64,000 bases of DNA from Micromonospora sp045209745 (GCF_045209745.1 NZ_CP109273.1:2294001-2358000), one strand, 5' to 3'; shown: positions 16,701 to 25,301, counted from the first letter of the stretch. Numbers and translations are program-made. Notes: a model not told the origin generated them from the letters alone.

Positions 16701-18222
16701 GGTCTGCGGAAACCAGCATCACCACCGCACCGTCGCGCTGCAACGCGCGCACCGACTCGGCCAGCCGGTCCCCGCCGGGCAGCATCACATCGGCGAAGCC
16801 GTACCGCTGCTCGTCACCGCCGGCCACGACCAGCCGCAGGCCGGCGTGTCGGGCTGTGGCCGGCAGGCCGTCGACGCCGGGCGCGGGTTCCGGCTCGACC
16901 CGCAGCAGTGCGGCGAGTCGGTCGCGGTGGGCGAGGCCGAGTAGCTGGCCGCCAACGGACCGCAGCCGGTCGCCGTCCGGGATGTCGCCCGGGTCGCTCG
17001 TGGGCATCTGATCCAGCGGGCCGATCTGCCACCCGTCCGCCGTGCGGGTCGCAGCCGGATCGTCCGGATCGAACAACGCGAAGGCCCGCTCCGCCACCTG
17101 GTCGACGTCGGCTCCGGCCACCGGTGCCAGGTCGGCCAGCACACCCCGGTCCGAGCCGAGCACCGCGGCGTCCAGCACGAGCGTGTCGATCCGGTCCAGC
17201 TCCCGCAGCACCCTGCGGTCCATCACGATCACTCCGCGCCGGGCCAGCATCCGGCCGAGCTGCGCGGCGTACCCCTCGCGTCCGCTGCCCGGGGCCTTGG
17301 GCAGCGTGGACAGGCCCAGCGCGGCGGCTCGCTTGGGCCCGGCGAACGGTATCGCCGCTGCGCCGGCCGCTGCGCCGGCGGCCAGGGCCCGGTCGATGTA
17401 CCGCTCGACCGGGCCGTGCGGCTTTGGTCGGGGACGGTCGGTTACCGGCCACCGGGCGACGGCACGCTCCGGGTCGCCGGTCAAACGCGGTTCGGCCTTC
17501 TCCCAGGCGGAGAGTTGGGCCCGATCCTCGCCCCACTGCACGAGCCGTTGGGCGCCGTCGAGAACGATGCCGGTCCAGCGGCCGGCCAGGCCCTGCACCA
17601 CCGCCTCGGCCAGGGGAAAGAGGACGTCCGCGCGCGGGTCGGAACGCAACGGTTTGCCGAACAACGCGTGCAGCTTCGGTTGCAGGTCCACCGCCGACAG
17701 CAGGCCGGACACCTCACCGGGCAGAGGTGCGAACGGCAGGATCCGGGTGGCCGCCCAGAGACTCAGGCCCAGCGCGTCCGAGGCGAGCGCACCAAGGGTG
17801 CGTGGGGTGTGCGGCCCCTCCTCCGGCGGGTGCGGTAGCGCGATCTCCGGGTCAGGCTCGTGGTCGCAGGTTCGCTCGACCCGGCTGATCGTGGCGATGA
17901 GGTCGCGCAGACTCGGCTCGGGGGCCTGCACGGTCACCACCACCCGACCGGATGGGGCGTTCACCCTGGCCCAGGCGACCCCGGGCATCCGCTCCAGCGC
18001 GCCCTCCACCTGCCGGGCGAGCTGGTCGCCGCCGTGCTGGCACACGCCGTGCACCTCGATGTGGTGCCGACCGGGCCGTGACCAGACCCGACGTCGGGTC
18101 AGCCCGACCGAACGGGCCAGCCGGGTCGCGGCCGACCCGACGGTCCGGGACGCCTCACCGACCAGGAGCGGCACGTCGAAGGACGGGAGGATGCGGCCGG
18201 CTATGCGACCCGCCGCCGTCAT
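13756..18222 (-). CDS. ctpI: Very large CtpI-like cation-translocating P-type ATPase
   Basis: 1488 residues from the ATG at 18222, close in size to mycobacterial CtpI and about twice a normal P-type ATPase. The first ~750 residues contain a weak HMA-like ferredoxin fold (HHIEVHGVCQHG ... GVAWARVNAPSGRVVVTV), a membrane-proximal part and a degenerate HAD-like segment (MLVSADRKALGASDCGLGLA). The second half is a complete ATPase: SLTGESLP, the ion-site helix with SVPEGLP, DKTGTLTEGQ (catalytic D941) and MTGDGANDAPAIRLADVGIALG. PEGLP instead of CPC argues against soft-metal transport. The transported ion is unknown. Start choice is uncertain because the frame is open further upstream. Confidence 0.85.
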   Translation of the reverse strand: MTAAGRIAGRILPSFDVPLLVGEASRTVGSAATRLARSVGLTRRRVWSRPGRHHIEVHGVCQHGGDQLARQVEGALERMPGVAWARVNAPSGRVVVTVQAPEPSLRDLIATISRVERTCDHEPDPEIALPHPPEEGPHTPRTLGALASDALGLSLWAATRILPFAPLPGEVSGLLSAVDLQPKLHALFGKPLRSDPRADVLFPLAEAVVQGLAGRWTGIVLDGAQRLVQWGEDRAQLSAWEKAEPRLTGDPERAVARWPVTDRPRPKPHGPVERYIDRALAAGAAAGAAAIPFAGPKRAAALGLSTLPKAPGSGREGYAAQLGRMLARRGVIVMDRRVLRELDRIDTLVLDAAVLGSDRGVLADLAPVAGADVDQVAERAFALFDPDDPAATRTADGWQIGPLDQMPTSDPGDIPDGDRLRSVGGQLLGLAHRDRLAALLRVEPEPAPGVDGLPATARHAGLRLVVAGGDEQRYGFADVMLPGGDRLAESVRALQRDGAVVMLVSADRKALGASDCGLGLAAPEELPPWGAHLLVGDDLRVVALVVEATGVARRTAQQNIRLAMAGTGLGALGAFTAPPTQLPQRSLVAVSGAAGLAFANGVWQAHRLHDRSDTPAPVATAWHLMPVSTVLDHLRTTPDGLSGAEAQRRHHDSGGNGDTAPGSGGLLRAFVDELSNPLTPVLAAGAVLSASFGSLVDAALVGGVVGGSALIGAVHERNTERSLAELLSRSAVTARVRRDSAEQVVAAEDLVLGDVIALEPGDSVPADCRVLESVGLEADESSLTGESLPVAKFNRPVVAATIADRHSMLYDGTTVAAGHGTAVVVATGADTEAGRSLALVRQDPPTSGVEARLSSLTSAAIPLAASSAVAVAGAGLLRGVPLAETAATAANLAVASVPEGLPFLVSAAQLAAARRLAEHGALVRNPRTIEALGRVDVLCFDKTGTLTEGQLLLAGVGDSNGDRYAPVDRLDDRLRLTLAAALRATPAAANPEELALQTDRAVRRGAREAGVVEQTGAAGWRAAGGLPFEPSRGYHASIGETDGHLMLSVKGAPETVLPRCSARRTDGTQEPLDDAGRAKLERMLADRAGAGNRILAVAECQVDDPKVTDGDVRGLTFVGFLALADGVRESAAPAVRRIRQAGVHTIMITGDHPATAEAIAATISEHDEQRVVTAGELDQLDDDALAERLANTDVVARCTPTHKVRIIQALQKCGRTVAMTGDGANDAPAIRLADVGIALGQRGTPAARAAADLVVTDDRLETIIATLVEGRAMWASVRHALSILVGGNLGEIAFSVLTAAATGRSALTGRQLLLVNLLTDLAPALAIAVRPPASDRADGLLREGPDMALGETLTREIGLRAAATTLGATAGWTLARYTGRRRRAGTVALVSLVGTQLGQTILAGGTSPAVLASTAASLGVLVVVVQTPGVSQFFGCTPLGPVGWTIGAGSALGATFANGALTKLMEHVPQARPDTTAADGDGASDSKG

Positions 18223-18511
18223 CGAGGCGTACGGCTGGACGGACGCCGGCCCGGCTCCCTGTTGCTGCTGGTCCTGACCTTGGCCATCTCGTCCTCCCAC
18301 CGCCTCACGTCCGGCGGCCTGGTTTCCCGACCTGCCGTCCGTTATGCCCCCGGGGTGGTGGAACTTTCCGCCGTTGGCGACGCATGGACGAGGTGGTCGG
18401 TGGAATCCGACGACCATCACCGGACCGGGGAGGCCGTTATGAGCACGCCTGACGGAGCCGAGTCGTGGGGGCGATTGACATGAATCCGGGTTGAGGTCGC
18501 ATGCTCGGTCC

Positions 18512-19900
18512 ATGCCGAGCACAGCCGCCACCCTCGTACCCGCCGCACCGGGACTTTTCGCCCCCCGGCTGAGAGCGATGACGGTGGGCAGCGTCGCATT
18601 GATCTCGTTGCTGGCGTTCGAGGCACTGGCGGTCGGTACGGCGATGCCGACCGTCGCCCGCAGCCTGGATGGGCTGGCGCTGTACGGGATCGCGTTCGGT
18701 GGTCCGTTCGCCACCGGTGTGCTGGCCATGGTGGTCTCCGGCATCTGGTGCGACGCCCGAGGTCCTCGAGGGCCGATGTGGCACGGGGTCGTCTGGTTCG
18801 TGGTCGGGTTGCTGATCGCCGGGACCGCCCCCGTGATGAGTGCGCTGGTCGTCGGGCGGGTGGTGCAGGGGTTCGGCTCCGGGCTGCTCTCGGTGGCGCT
18901 CTACGTGATCGTCGGGCACGCGTACCCGCAGGAGTTGCACCGGCGGATCTTCGCGGCGTTCGCGGCAGCGTGGGTCGTACCGTCGCTGGTCGGGCCGGCG
19001 GTGGCCGGTCTGATCGTGGAGTACCTGGGCTGGCGGTGGGTGTTCCTGGCGGTACCGGCGGTGGCCGTGCCGGCGGTGCTGGTGATCCATCCCGGCCTGC
19101 GGTCGCTGGGCCGGAGTGCGGCGACGAGCCCGCCGGCCGGAGCGGCGGCGCGGATCGGTTGGGCGTGCGGGGCCGCGGTGAGTGCCGCACTGCTGCACAT
19201 CGGGGGACAGCAGCGCGGTGCCACCGCCCTGGTGCTGATCGTGCTCGCCGTGGTCGGTCTGCTGGTCAGCGCCCCACGCGTGCTGCCGGCCGGCTTCCTC
19301 CGGGCAGCCCGGGGGCTGCCCACCGTCGTCGGGCTGCGCGGTCTGGCGTCAGGTGCCTTCGTCGGTGCCGAGGTGGTCATCCCCTTGATGCTTTCCCGGG
19401 AGCGGGGCCTCTCGCCGACCGCAGCGGGGCTGGTCCTCACGGTCGGCGCGCTGGCGTGGTCGGTGGGCTCCTGGTTGCAGGGCCGGATCCCGGTGCCGGC
19501 CTCCCGAGCCAGCTTGCCGCGCGTCGGGCTGAGCTGCATCACGGTTGGCACCGCCACGGTGGCGCTGGCCGTCCGGCCCGAGCTGCCGGTGACCGTCGCC
19601 GTGGTCGGCTGGGCGGTCGCCGGCCTCGGCATGGGGCTGCTCTATCCGTCGTTGTCGGTGCTCACCCTGGAGTTGTCCGCCCCCGGTGAGCAGGGCCGCA
19701 ACAGCTCGTCGTTGCAACTGGGTGACTCCCTCTTCGCGGCGACCGTGCTCGCGTTGACCGGGACCGTGCTGGCAGCGGGAAGCGCGCCTGGCCCGGCCAG
19801 TTACACGGCGACTCTGGCGGTGGCCGCTGGCCTGGCGCTGCTCGGGGCGCTGCTGGCCGGTCGTGTCGTGGTGGGCGGGGGTATGCGGCCGGTCGGGTGA
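18512..19900 (+). CDS. MFS transporter, DHA2/EmrB-like drug exporter
   Basis: 462 residues. The MFS A-motif region is WCDARGPRGPMWHGVVWFVVG, cited here only in part as GIWCDARGPRGP. Many hydrophobic helices follow (LISLLAFEALAVGTAMPTVA, GVVWFVVGLLIAGTAP, LVVGRVVQGFGSGLLSVALY). VGRVVQGFGSGLL resembles motif C/D of drug:H+ antiporters. The ATG at 18512 was chosen; a TTG seven codons earlier is possible. It is divergent from the ATPase gene. Substrate unknown; probably an exporter. Confidence 0.85.
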   Translation: MPSTAATLVPAAPGLFAPRLRAMTVGSVALISLLAFEALAVGTAMPTVARSLDGLALYGIAFGGPFATGVLAMVVSGIWCDARGPRGPMWHGVVWFVVGLLIAGTAPVMSALVVGRVVQGFGSGLLSVALYVIVGHAYPQELHRRIFAAFAAAWVVPSLVGPAVAGLIVEYLGWRWVFLAVPAVAVPAVLVIHPGLRSLGRSAATSPPAGAAARIGWACGAAVSAALLHIGGQQRGATALVLIVLAVVGLLVSAPRVLPAGFLRAARGLPTVVGLRGLASGAFVGAEVVIPLMLSRERGLSPTAAGLVLTVGALAWSVGSWLQGRIPVPASRASLPRVGLSCITVGTATVALAVRPELPVTVAVVGWAVAGLGMGLLYPSLSVLTLELSAPGEQGRNSSSLQLGDSLFAATVLALTGTVLAAGSAPGPASYTATLAVAAGLALLGALLAGRVVVGGGMRPVG

Positions 19901-20041
19901 TCCAGGGATTCGGCCGCGGGGTGACCCGCCGCACACCTCGTCACGTGGGGTCGTCCTGTTCCGTCAACGCCAGGTCGGGCCGACGGCTCAGGCGTCGGAC
20001 GAATCGGTGTGCCGTGGTGCGCGGCCAGGCGGGAGGACGGG

Positions 20042-20821
20042 ATGAGGGTTCTGGTTACCGGGGCGGGCGGCCACCTGGGCCGCGCGGTGCTGGAGCGGCT
20101 GCGCGACGACGGGATCAGCGTCCGGCCCACCAGCCGGCGGCCGCGTGGCGGCTCGGACGTGGAGTGGGTGGTGGCCGACCTGGCCACCGGGGACGGGTTG
20201 GCCGAGGCGGTGACGGGGATGGACGCCGTGCTGCACCTGGCGTCCTCACCTCGGGGTCGGACTCACCAGGTGGACGTGCTGGGCACTCGCCGCCTGGTGG
20301 TGGCTGCCGGAGCGGCCGGTGTGCGGCACCTGGTCTACATCTCGATCGTCGGGGTGGATCGGGTGCCGATCCCGTACTACCGGCACAAGTTCGCCGCCGA
20401 GCAGGTGATCGCGGCCGGCCCGGTGCCGTGGTCGGTCCTGCGGGCCACCCAGTTCCCGCAGTTCCTGGACGACCTGCTGGCGGCCAGTGCGCGCATGGGA
20501 CCGGTGATCGGGGACCGGGCGGTGCTCGCCCAACCGGTCGACCCGGGCGAGGTCGCGGCGCGGCTGGCAGCTCGGCTGGTCGCCGGCCCGCTGGGCGGCA
20601 TCGAGGAGTACGGCGGGCCGCAGGTGCTCCGCTTCGACGAGGCGGTCCGAGCGTGGCGAGAGGCCCGAGGCTCACACCGACCGCTGCTGCCGGTGCGGAT
20701 TCCCGGTCGCCTCGGTCGCGAGCTGCGCGCCGGTGGCCTGGTCACCGAGGCGCTGCCCCGGGGCGTCCGCACCTGGGCCGACCACCTTGCGGACACGTAC
20801 GGGGGACCCGGGCGGAAATGA
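20042..20821 (+). CDS. NAD(P)-binding atypical SDR (NmrA/complex I NDUFA9-like)
   Basis: 259 residues; the ATG follows GGGAGG. The Rossmann start MRVLVTGAGGHLGRAVLERL carries the TGAxGxxG motif. Residues such as DAVLHLASSPRG and HLVYISIVGVDRVPIPYYRHKFAAEQVI follow the atypical SDR pattern, with Y and K in YYRHK. The C-terminal part is short. Likely an NAD(P)-dependent sensor or oxidoreductase of unknown substrate. It follows the MFS gene at 141 nt and may be expressed with it. Confidence 0.85.
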   Translation: MRVLVTGAGGHLGRAVLERLRDDGISVRPTSRRPRGGSDVEWVVADLATGDGLAEAVTGMDAVLHLASSPRGRTHQVDVLGTRRLVVAAGAAGVRHLVYISIVGVDRVPIPYYRHKFAAEQVIAAGPVPWSVLRATQFPQFLDDLLAASARMGPVIGDRAVLAQPVDPGEVAARLAARLVAGPLGGIEEYGGPQVLRFDEAVRAWREARGSHRPLLPVRIPGRLGRELRAGGLVTEALPRGVRTWADHLADTYGGPGRK

Positions 20822-20858
20822 GAGCAACAACGGTTCACGTTCGTCTTACGGTGACGCC

Positions 20859-21053
20859 ATGTTCGTTGTCGTCACCACGGTGATTCTCTACGTCTTCGGC
20901 TTCGTCTTCCTCTACGGCGTGATCCGGCTGGGTGTCCGCCACGCGATGGAGGACCTGGAGCTGCAACGGGTCAAGGTCCAGCGCGAACAGGAGCTGGCGG
21001 CCGCCCGCGACCGCTCCTTCATGCGCGACAACGCTTTCCTCGCCGGCAGTTGA
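20859..21053 (+). CDS. Small single-helix membrane protein
   Basis: 64 residues. The N-terminal transmembrane helix (MFVVVTTVILYVFGFVFLYG) is followed by an amphipathic, charged cytoplasmic tail (HAMEDLELQRVKVQREQEL). No family name is recognised. The gene's stop overlaps an in-frame extension of the YbaK-like gene, so the two are close. It has the feel of a conserved small actinobacterial membrane peptide, but its function is unknown. Confidence 0.65.
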   Translation: MFVVVTTVILYVFGFVFLYGVIRLGVRHAMEDLELQRVKVQREQELAAARDRSFMRDNAFLAGS

Positions 21054-21148
21054 GCACCGACTCCGTCCGGCCTGGGCCGGTGGCGTCACGGGGCGGCCCG
21101 GGAGCCGCCGGGCGGTTCAGCGTTGCGGATGCGAAGATCGCACCCGTG

Positions 21149-21697
21149 ATGGGAACGCTGAAAACCGAACCGGCCCGCGCCCGCCTCGACCTGCTCGCTC
21201 CGCCGGTGGCGGAGGCCATCGCGCAGTGGCCCGCCGACGCGCCGGTCGACGTCAACGACGTGCTGGTCGCGCCGATCGACGCCGATCTCGCCGACACCGC
21301 CGCGTTCTGCGCGGCGTACGAGGTGGGGTTGGACGTGTCGGCCAACTGTGTCGTGGTGGCTGGTAAGCGTGAGGGTGTGGTCCGCTACGCGGCCTGCATC
21401 GTCCTGGCCACCACCCGGGCCGACGTGAACGGGGTGGCCCGCCGAGCGCTGGACGTCCGCAAGGCGAGCTTCGCCCCGATGACCGACGCGGTCGAGTTGA
21501 CCGGCATGGAGTACGGCGGCATCACCCCGATCGGGCTGCCGGCACAGTGGCCGATCCTGGTGGACGCGCGGGTGATCGCCACACCACACGTGATCATTGG
21601 GTCCGGCGTACGGCACAGCAAGATCGCGCTGCCGGGGCCGGCTCTGGGTGCGCTGCCCGGGACGCAGGTGGTGGAAGGCCTGGCCAGGCCGGCCTGA
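21149..21697 (+). CDS. YbaK/EbsC (aminoacyl-tRNA deacylase-like) protein
   Basis: 182 residues from the ATG at 21149; an in-frame frame extends 33 codons upstream but looks like non-coding leader. AAFCAAYEVGLDVSANCVVVAG is the usual first half, of which the core is DVSANCVVV. The family's Lys lies in RKASFAPM, and EYGGITPIGLP and IGSGVRHSKIALP match the YbaK/ProX editing fold. Such proteins hydrolyse mischarged tRNA or act as editing-domain paralogues. A prolyl-tRNA synthetase gene is 1.7 kb away, which may be coincidence. Confidence 0.85.
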   Translation: MGTLKTEPARARLDLLAPPVAEAIAQWPADAPVDVNDVLVAPIDADLADTAAFCAAYEVGLDVSANCVVVAGKREGVVRYAACIVLATTRADVNGVARRALDVRKASFAPMTDAVELTGMEYGGITPIGLPAQWPILVDARVIATPHVIIGSGVRHSKIALPGPALGALPGTQVVEGLARPA

Positions 21698-21700
21698 CCA

Positions 21701-21756
21701 GGCACCGACATCGATACCGTTGCACGTGAAACATCGCGGTTGTCGATGCCGGTGCC
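21701..21756. terminator. Imperfect hairpin between convergent ybaK-like and dsbA-like genes
   Basis: Arms 21701-21714 and 21743-21756 pair at 13 of 14 positions around a 28-nt loop. The position, just past one stop and before the opposing one, suggests a shared terminator. The loop contains the parS-like site described separately. Confidence 0.45.
21718..21733. promoter_or_regulatory. parS-like ParB-binding site
   Basis: CGTTGCACGTGAAACA matches the bacterial parS consensus TGTTTCACGTGAAACA at 14 of 16 positions. It also matches the streptomycete core GTTTCACGTGAAAC at 13 of 14, with the right half-site perfect. It is intergenic between convergent genes. I found no other copy in the window. 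Confidence 0.5.
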
Positions 21757-21770
21757 GTTGGGTCGGTGAC

Positions 21771-22412
21771 TCAGTGTGAGTGGGCTGCGGACTCGCGCTG
21801 CTCGACCTCGGCGAGCGCGGCAAGCAGCGTCTGCACCTCCTGTGCCCCGGAAACCGCGTACTTCCCGGCCAGGACGAAGGTCGGCACACTGGTGATGCCC
21901 AGGTCCCGGGCGGCGGCCAGTTCGGCGGCGACGTCGTCGACGCGCTCGTCGGAATCGAGGAATCGACGTGCGTCGGCCGCGTCCAGGCCGATCCCGCCGG
22001 CCACGGTGGCCAGCGCCTCCCGGGAACCGACGTCGACACCCTGGTTGAAGTGCGCCTGGTAGAGCGCCTCCACCATCTCGGCCGCCCGACCGTGGTCGTT
22101 GGCGTAGGAGACCAGCCGGTGCGCGTCGAAGGTGTTGGCGATCACCGCGCGGCCGTAGTCCAGCCGTAGACCGTCACCCGCCGCGACCTGGGTCACGTGG
22201 GTGACCATCTGCTGGGCGCGCTCCTTGCCGCCGAACTTGGCGGCCAGCGCCTCCACCAGCGGGCGGGGCTCGGGCACCGGCGACGGGTCGAGCTGGAACG
22301 GCCGGTAGCGGACCGTCACCTCACCCTCGTAGCTGGCGAGGGCCTCATCCAGGCGGCGCTTGCCGATGTAGCACCACGGGCAGATGACGTCCGCGTAGAT
22401 CTCGATCTCCAT
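21771..22412 (-). CDS. DsbA-family oxidoreductase, FrnE-like
   Basis: 213 residues from the second of two close ATGs (MEIEIYADV). The thioredoxin-fold active site is CPWC at residues 11-14 (DVICPWCYIGKRRLDEAL), and the cis-Pro loop is GITSVPTFVLAGKYAVSGAQ. No signal peptide, so it is cytoplasmic, as for FrnE and 2-hydroxychromene isomerase-like members. It likely acts as a disulfide isomerase or oxidoreductase. The gene follows sufE by 20 nt on the same strand. Confidence 0.9.
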   Translation of the reverse strand: MEIEIYADVICPWCYIGKRRLDEALASYEGEVTVRYRPFQLDPSPVPEPRPLVEALAAKFGGKERAQQMVTHVTQVAAGDGLRLDYGRAVIANTFDAHRLVSYANDHGRAAEMVEALYQAHFNQGVDVGSREALATVAGGIGLDAADARRFLDSDERVDDVAAELAAARDLGITSVPTFVLAGKYAVSGAQEVQTLLAALAEVEQRESAAHSH

Positions 22413-22432
22413 GATTGGTGGCAACCGCGCGG

Positions 22433-22858
22433 TCAGCCGAGTTGTTCCCGGACCTGCCGCTTGAGGCGGCCCAGGATCGCCGTGCCGCCGCGCACCCGCA
22501 GCGGGCTGATCGCCTGCGCCAGCCCCATCCGCTGGTAGAGGTCGTCCGGAACAGCCAGCACCTGCTCGGCGCTCGCGCCCGCCAGCCCCTCAGCGAGGAT
22601 CCCGGCGAACGCCCGGGTGGTGGGCGCCTCCGGTGGGCAGTCGAAGAGCGTCTCCACGGTGCCCTCCGGAGTCACCCGGGCGCGCAGGAAGAACGCCGTC
22701 TGACACTCCGGCACCTGCTCCATGCCCGCGCGCTCGGCGCCGTCCGGCAGGGCCGGGATGACGTCGGCGTACTCCAGGAGCATTTCCAGCACCAGGTCAC
22801 GCGGCGCGGCGGCGAACTCGTCGACGATCTCGGCCAGTCGGGCCGGCATGTCAGCCAT
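22433..22858 (-). CDS. sufE: SufE-family cysteine desulfurase activator
   Basis: 141 residues, the usual SufE size. It shows MPARLAEIVDEFAAAPRDL, the conserved Cys region VPECQTAFFLRARV (Cys is the persulfide acceptor) and TRAFAGILAEGLAG. It should accept sulfur from a cysteine desulfurase for Fe-S assembly. In actinobacteria this form is often paired with a rhodanese-type sulfurtransferase. One is encoded at 26586-27488 but separated by five genes here. Confidence 0.9.
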   Translation of the reverse strand: MADMPARLAEIVDEFAAAPRDLVLEMLLEYADVIPALPDGAERAGMEQVPECQTAFFLRARVTPEGTVETLFDCPPEAPTTRAFAGILAEGLAGASAEQVLAVPDDLYQRMGLAQAISPLRVRGGTAILGRLKRQVREQLG

Positions 22859-22890
22859 GCGTCGAGGCTACCGCCGTCGTGCGGGACTCC

Positions 22891-23316
22891 TCAGACGGTG
22901 GGCGACTGCTCGCTGATCTCGCTGAGGGCGCTGGTGGGGTCGAGTTGCATGGCCAGGTCGCCGAGCGAGACGATCCCGACCAGCTTGCGGTCGCTGTCGC
23001 AGACCAGCACCCGCCGGATGCCCCGGTCCCGCATGAGCGCCGCCGCCTCACCCGCCGTGCAGTGCTGCTCGATCATGACCACCTCACGGGTGACGATCGA
23101 GCCGATGGTGGTGGTCGCTGGGGAGCGGTCCTCCGCCACGGCCCGCACCACGATGTCCCGGTCGGTGAGCATGCCGGCGAGGCTGGCGCCGTCGGTGACC
23201 ACCACGTCGCCGATGTCCGCCTCTTTCATCACCCTGGCCGCCTCGTCCAGCATGGTCTCCACCGGCAGGTAAACGACCTGCTTGGTCATCACGTCGCTGA
23301 CCCGGTAACCGGTCAT
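22891..23316 (-). CDS. Two-CBS-domain protein
   Basis: 141 residues; the ATG at 23316 has GGAGG at 6-nt spacing. CBS1 is VSDVMTKQVVYLPVETMLDEA through VTDGASLAGMLTDRDIV (residues ~4-60). CBS2 is IGSIVTREVVMIEQ through CDSDRKLVGIVSLGDLA (~72-130). Each has the G-(I/M)-(L/V)-(T/S)-xxD ending typical of nucleotide-binding CBS pairs. Stand-alone CBS proteins of this kind sense AMP/ATP or bind a partner. No partner is evident. Confidence 0.9.
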   Translation of the reverse strand: MTGYRVSDVMTKQVVYLPVETMLDEAARVMKEADIGDVVVTDGASLAGMLTDRDIVVRAVAEDRSPATTTIGSIVTREVVMIEQHCTAGEAAALMRDRGIRRVLVCDSDRKLVGIVSLGDLAMQLDPTSALSEISEQSPTV

Positions 23317-23373
23317 GAGAGCCTCCGAAGACGTTTTCACCCGATCCGACTGCACTACCCCGTGAGGCGGCAG

Positions 23374-25143
23374 CTACACCAGGTTTCCACGTTCTCGGCG
23401 TACCTCATGGACAAGACGGTCCACCAGACCGTCCAGCGGTAGCTCGGTGCGCGCGTCGCCGGCCCGCTCACGCAGCTCGACGTACCCGTCGGCGAGTCGG
23501 CGGCCGACCACGACGGCCCGAGGGATGCCGATCAGCTCGGCGTCGGTGAACTTCACCCCGGCCGAGACGTGCGTGCGGTCGTCGACCAGCACCCGCAGGC
23601 CGGCGGCGGCGAGGCGCCCGCCGAGCTCCACCGCCGCGTCGAGCTGCGGACCCTTGCCCGCAACCACCAGGTGTACGTCGCACGGCGCGATCGCCGCCGG
23701 CCAGATCAGCCCCCGGTCGTCGTGATGCTGCTCGGCGATGGCCGCGACCACCCGGGACACCCCGATGCCGTAGGAGCCCATGGTCGGCCGGACCGGCTTG
23801 CCAGCCGGCCCGAGCACGTCGACCGCGAAGGCGTTGGTGAATCGGCGGCCGAGCTGGAAGATGTGCCCGATCTCGATGCCCCGCCGGATCGTCAGCTCAC
23901 CGGCCTCGCAGTCGGGGCAGGGGTCACCGGCGCGTACGTCGGCCGCCTCGATGGTGCCCTCGGGTGTGAAGTCCCGCCCGCAGACGACGTCGGTCGCGTG
24001 TCGGCCCGGCTCGTTCGCCCCGGTCAACCAGGCCGAGCCGGCCACTACCCGCGGATCGACGAGGTAACGGATGCCCAGCTTGTCGAGCAGTTGCGGTCCG
24101 ATGTACCCGCGTACCAACTCCGGATGCTCGGTCCACTCCTCGAAGACGGTCACCTCGGCCGGGTGTAGGGCGGCGCCGACCCGTTTCAGGTCGACCTCCC
24201 GGTCACCGGGAAGCCCGACGACCAGAGGCTCGGCCCGGTCCGCGCCCGGCTGGCGAACGGACAGCACGACGTTCTTCAGGGTGTCGGCGGCGGTCCAGCC
24301 GTCCCGATCGCCCAACCGGCGGGCGTTGGCCAACTCCACCAGGCTGGCGATCGTCGGAGTCTCCGGTGTGTCGTGGACCTCGACAGCCGGCTGCGTGGCC
24401 GGGTCACCGGCCGTCGGCGCCCGGGTGATCACCGCCTCGGTGTTGGCCGCGTAGGCGCAGGCGGTACAGCCGACGAAGGTGTCCTCGCCGACCGGTGTCG
24501 CCGCCAGGAACTCCTCCGACGCGGACCCGCCCATGGCGCCGGACATCGCCTGCACCACCGTGTAGTCCAGGCCCAACCGGTCGAAAATCCGCTGGTACGC
24601 CGCCCGATGCCGCGCGTACGCGTCCCGCAGCCCCGCCTCGTCCAGGTCGAAGGAGTACGCGTCCTTCATCAGGAACTCCCGGCCGCGCAACAGCCCGGCC
24701 CGCGCACGCGCCTCGTCGCGGAACTTCGTCTGCACCTGGAACAGCGTCACCGGAAAGTCCCGGTACGACGTGAACAGGTCCTTGACCAGCAGCGCCGCCA
24801 TCTCCTCGTGGGTGGGCGCCAACAGGTGCTCGGCACCGCGCCGATCGGCGAGGGTGAAGATGTCGTCGCCGTACTCCGTCCACCGGCCGCTCGTCCGGTA
24901 GGGCTCAGCAGGCAGCAGCGCCGGGAAGTGCACCTCCTGGTCGCCGATCGCGATCAGCTCGGCGCGCACCACGTCGGTGATCCGATCCAGCACCAGCTTG
25001 CCCAGCGGCAGCCACGTGTAGCCACCCGGTGCGGCACGACGGATGTAACCGGCGCGCAGCAGCAGCCGGTGGCTCGGCACCTCCGCGTCGGCCGGATCCT
25101 CGCGCAGGGTTCGCAGCAACAGGGTCGACATGCGCAGCAGCAT
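23374..25143 (-). CDS. proS: Prolyl-tRNA synthetase, bacterial type
   Basis: 589 residues. Class II motifs are visible: motif 1 near AGYIRRAAPGGYTWLPLG, motif 2 TLFQVQTKFRDEARARAGLLRGREF (core FRDE), and motif 3 PTMGSYGIGVSRV. The Cys-containing CGRDF and the GDPCPDCEAG segment lie between, with an editing/INS domain in the middle as in E. coli-type enzymes. The C-terminal anticodon-binding domain is CDVHLVVAGKG to RERAG. It charges tRNA-Pro in the cytoplasm. ATG at 25143 chosen; one at 25131 is possible. Confidence 0.95.
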   Translation of the reverse strand: MLLRMSTLLLRTLREDPADAEVPSHRLLLRAGYIRRAAPGGYTWLPLGKLVLDRITDVVRAELIAIGDQEVHFPALLPAEPYRTSGRWTEYGDDIFTLADRRGAEHLLAPTHEEMAALLVKDLFTSYRDFPVTLFQVQTKFRDEARARAGLLRGREFLMKDAYSFDLDEAGLRDAYARHRAAYQRIFDRLGLDYTVVQAMSGAMGGSASEEFLAATPVGEDTFVGCTACAYAANTEAVITRAPTAGDPATQPAVEVHDTPETPTIASLVELANARRLGDRDGWTAADTLKNVVLSVRQPGADRAEPLVVGLPGDREVDLKRVGAALHPAEVTVFEEWTEHPELVRGYIGPQLLDKLGIRYLVDPRVVAGSAWLTGANEPGRHATDVVCGRDFTPEGTIEAADVRAGDPCPDCEAGELTIRRGIEIGHIFQLGRRFTNAFAVDVLGPAGKPVRPTMGSYGIGVSRVVAAIAEQHHDDRGLIWPAAIAPCDVHLVVAGKGPQLDAAVELGGRLAAAGLRVLVDDRTHVSAGVKFTDAELIGIPRAVVVGRRLADGYVELRERAGDARTELPLDGLVDRLVHEVRRERGNLV

Positions 25144-25301
25144 GGGTGCAGCGTAGGGCCGCGTCGATTGGACGAGCGAACCAATTCGTTCGGGCAGTTG
25201 GCCAATGACCTCCGCCACGTCGTCCGATCGGGGCACCGCCCGTCGTGGCTGCGGTGACAGACTGGCCGCCGCAGGCAACGAATGGCGTAAGGGGGGCGCG
25301 G

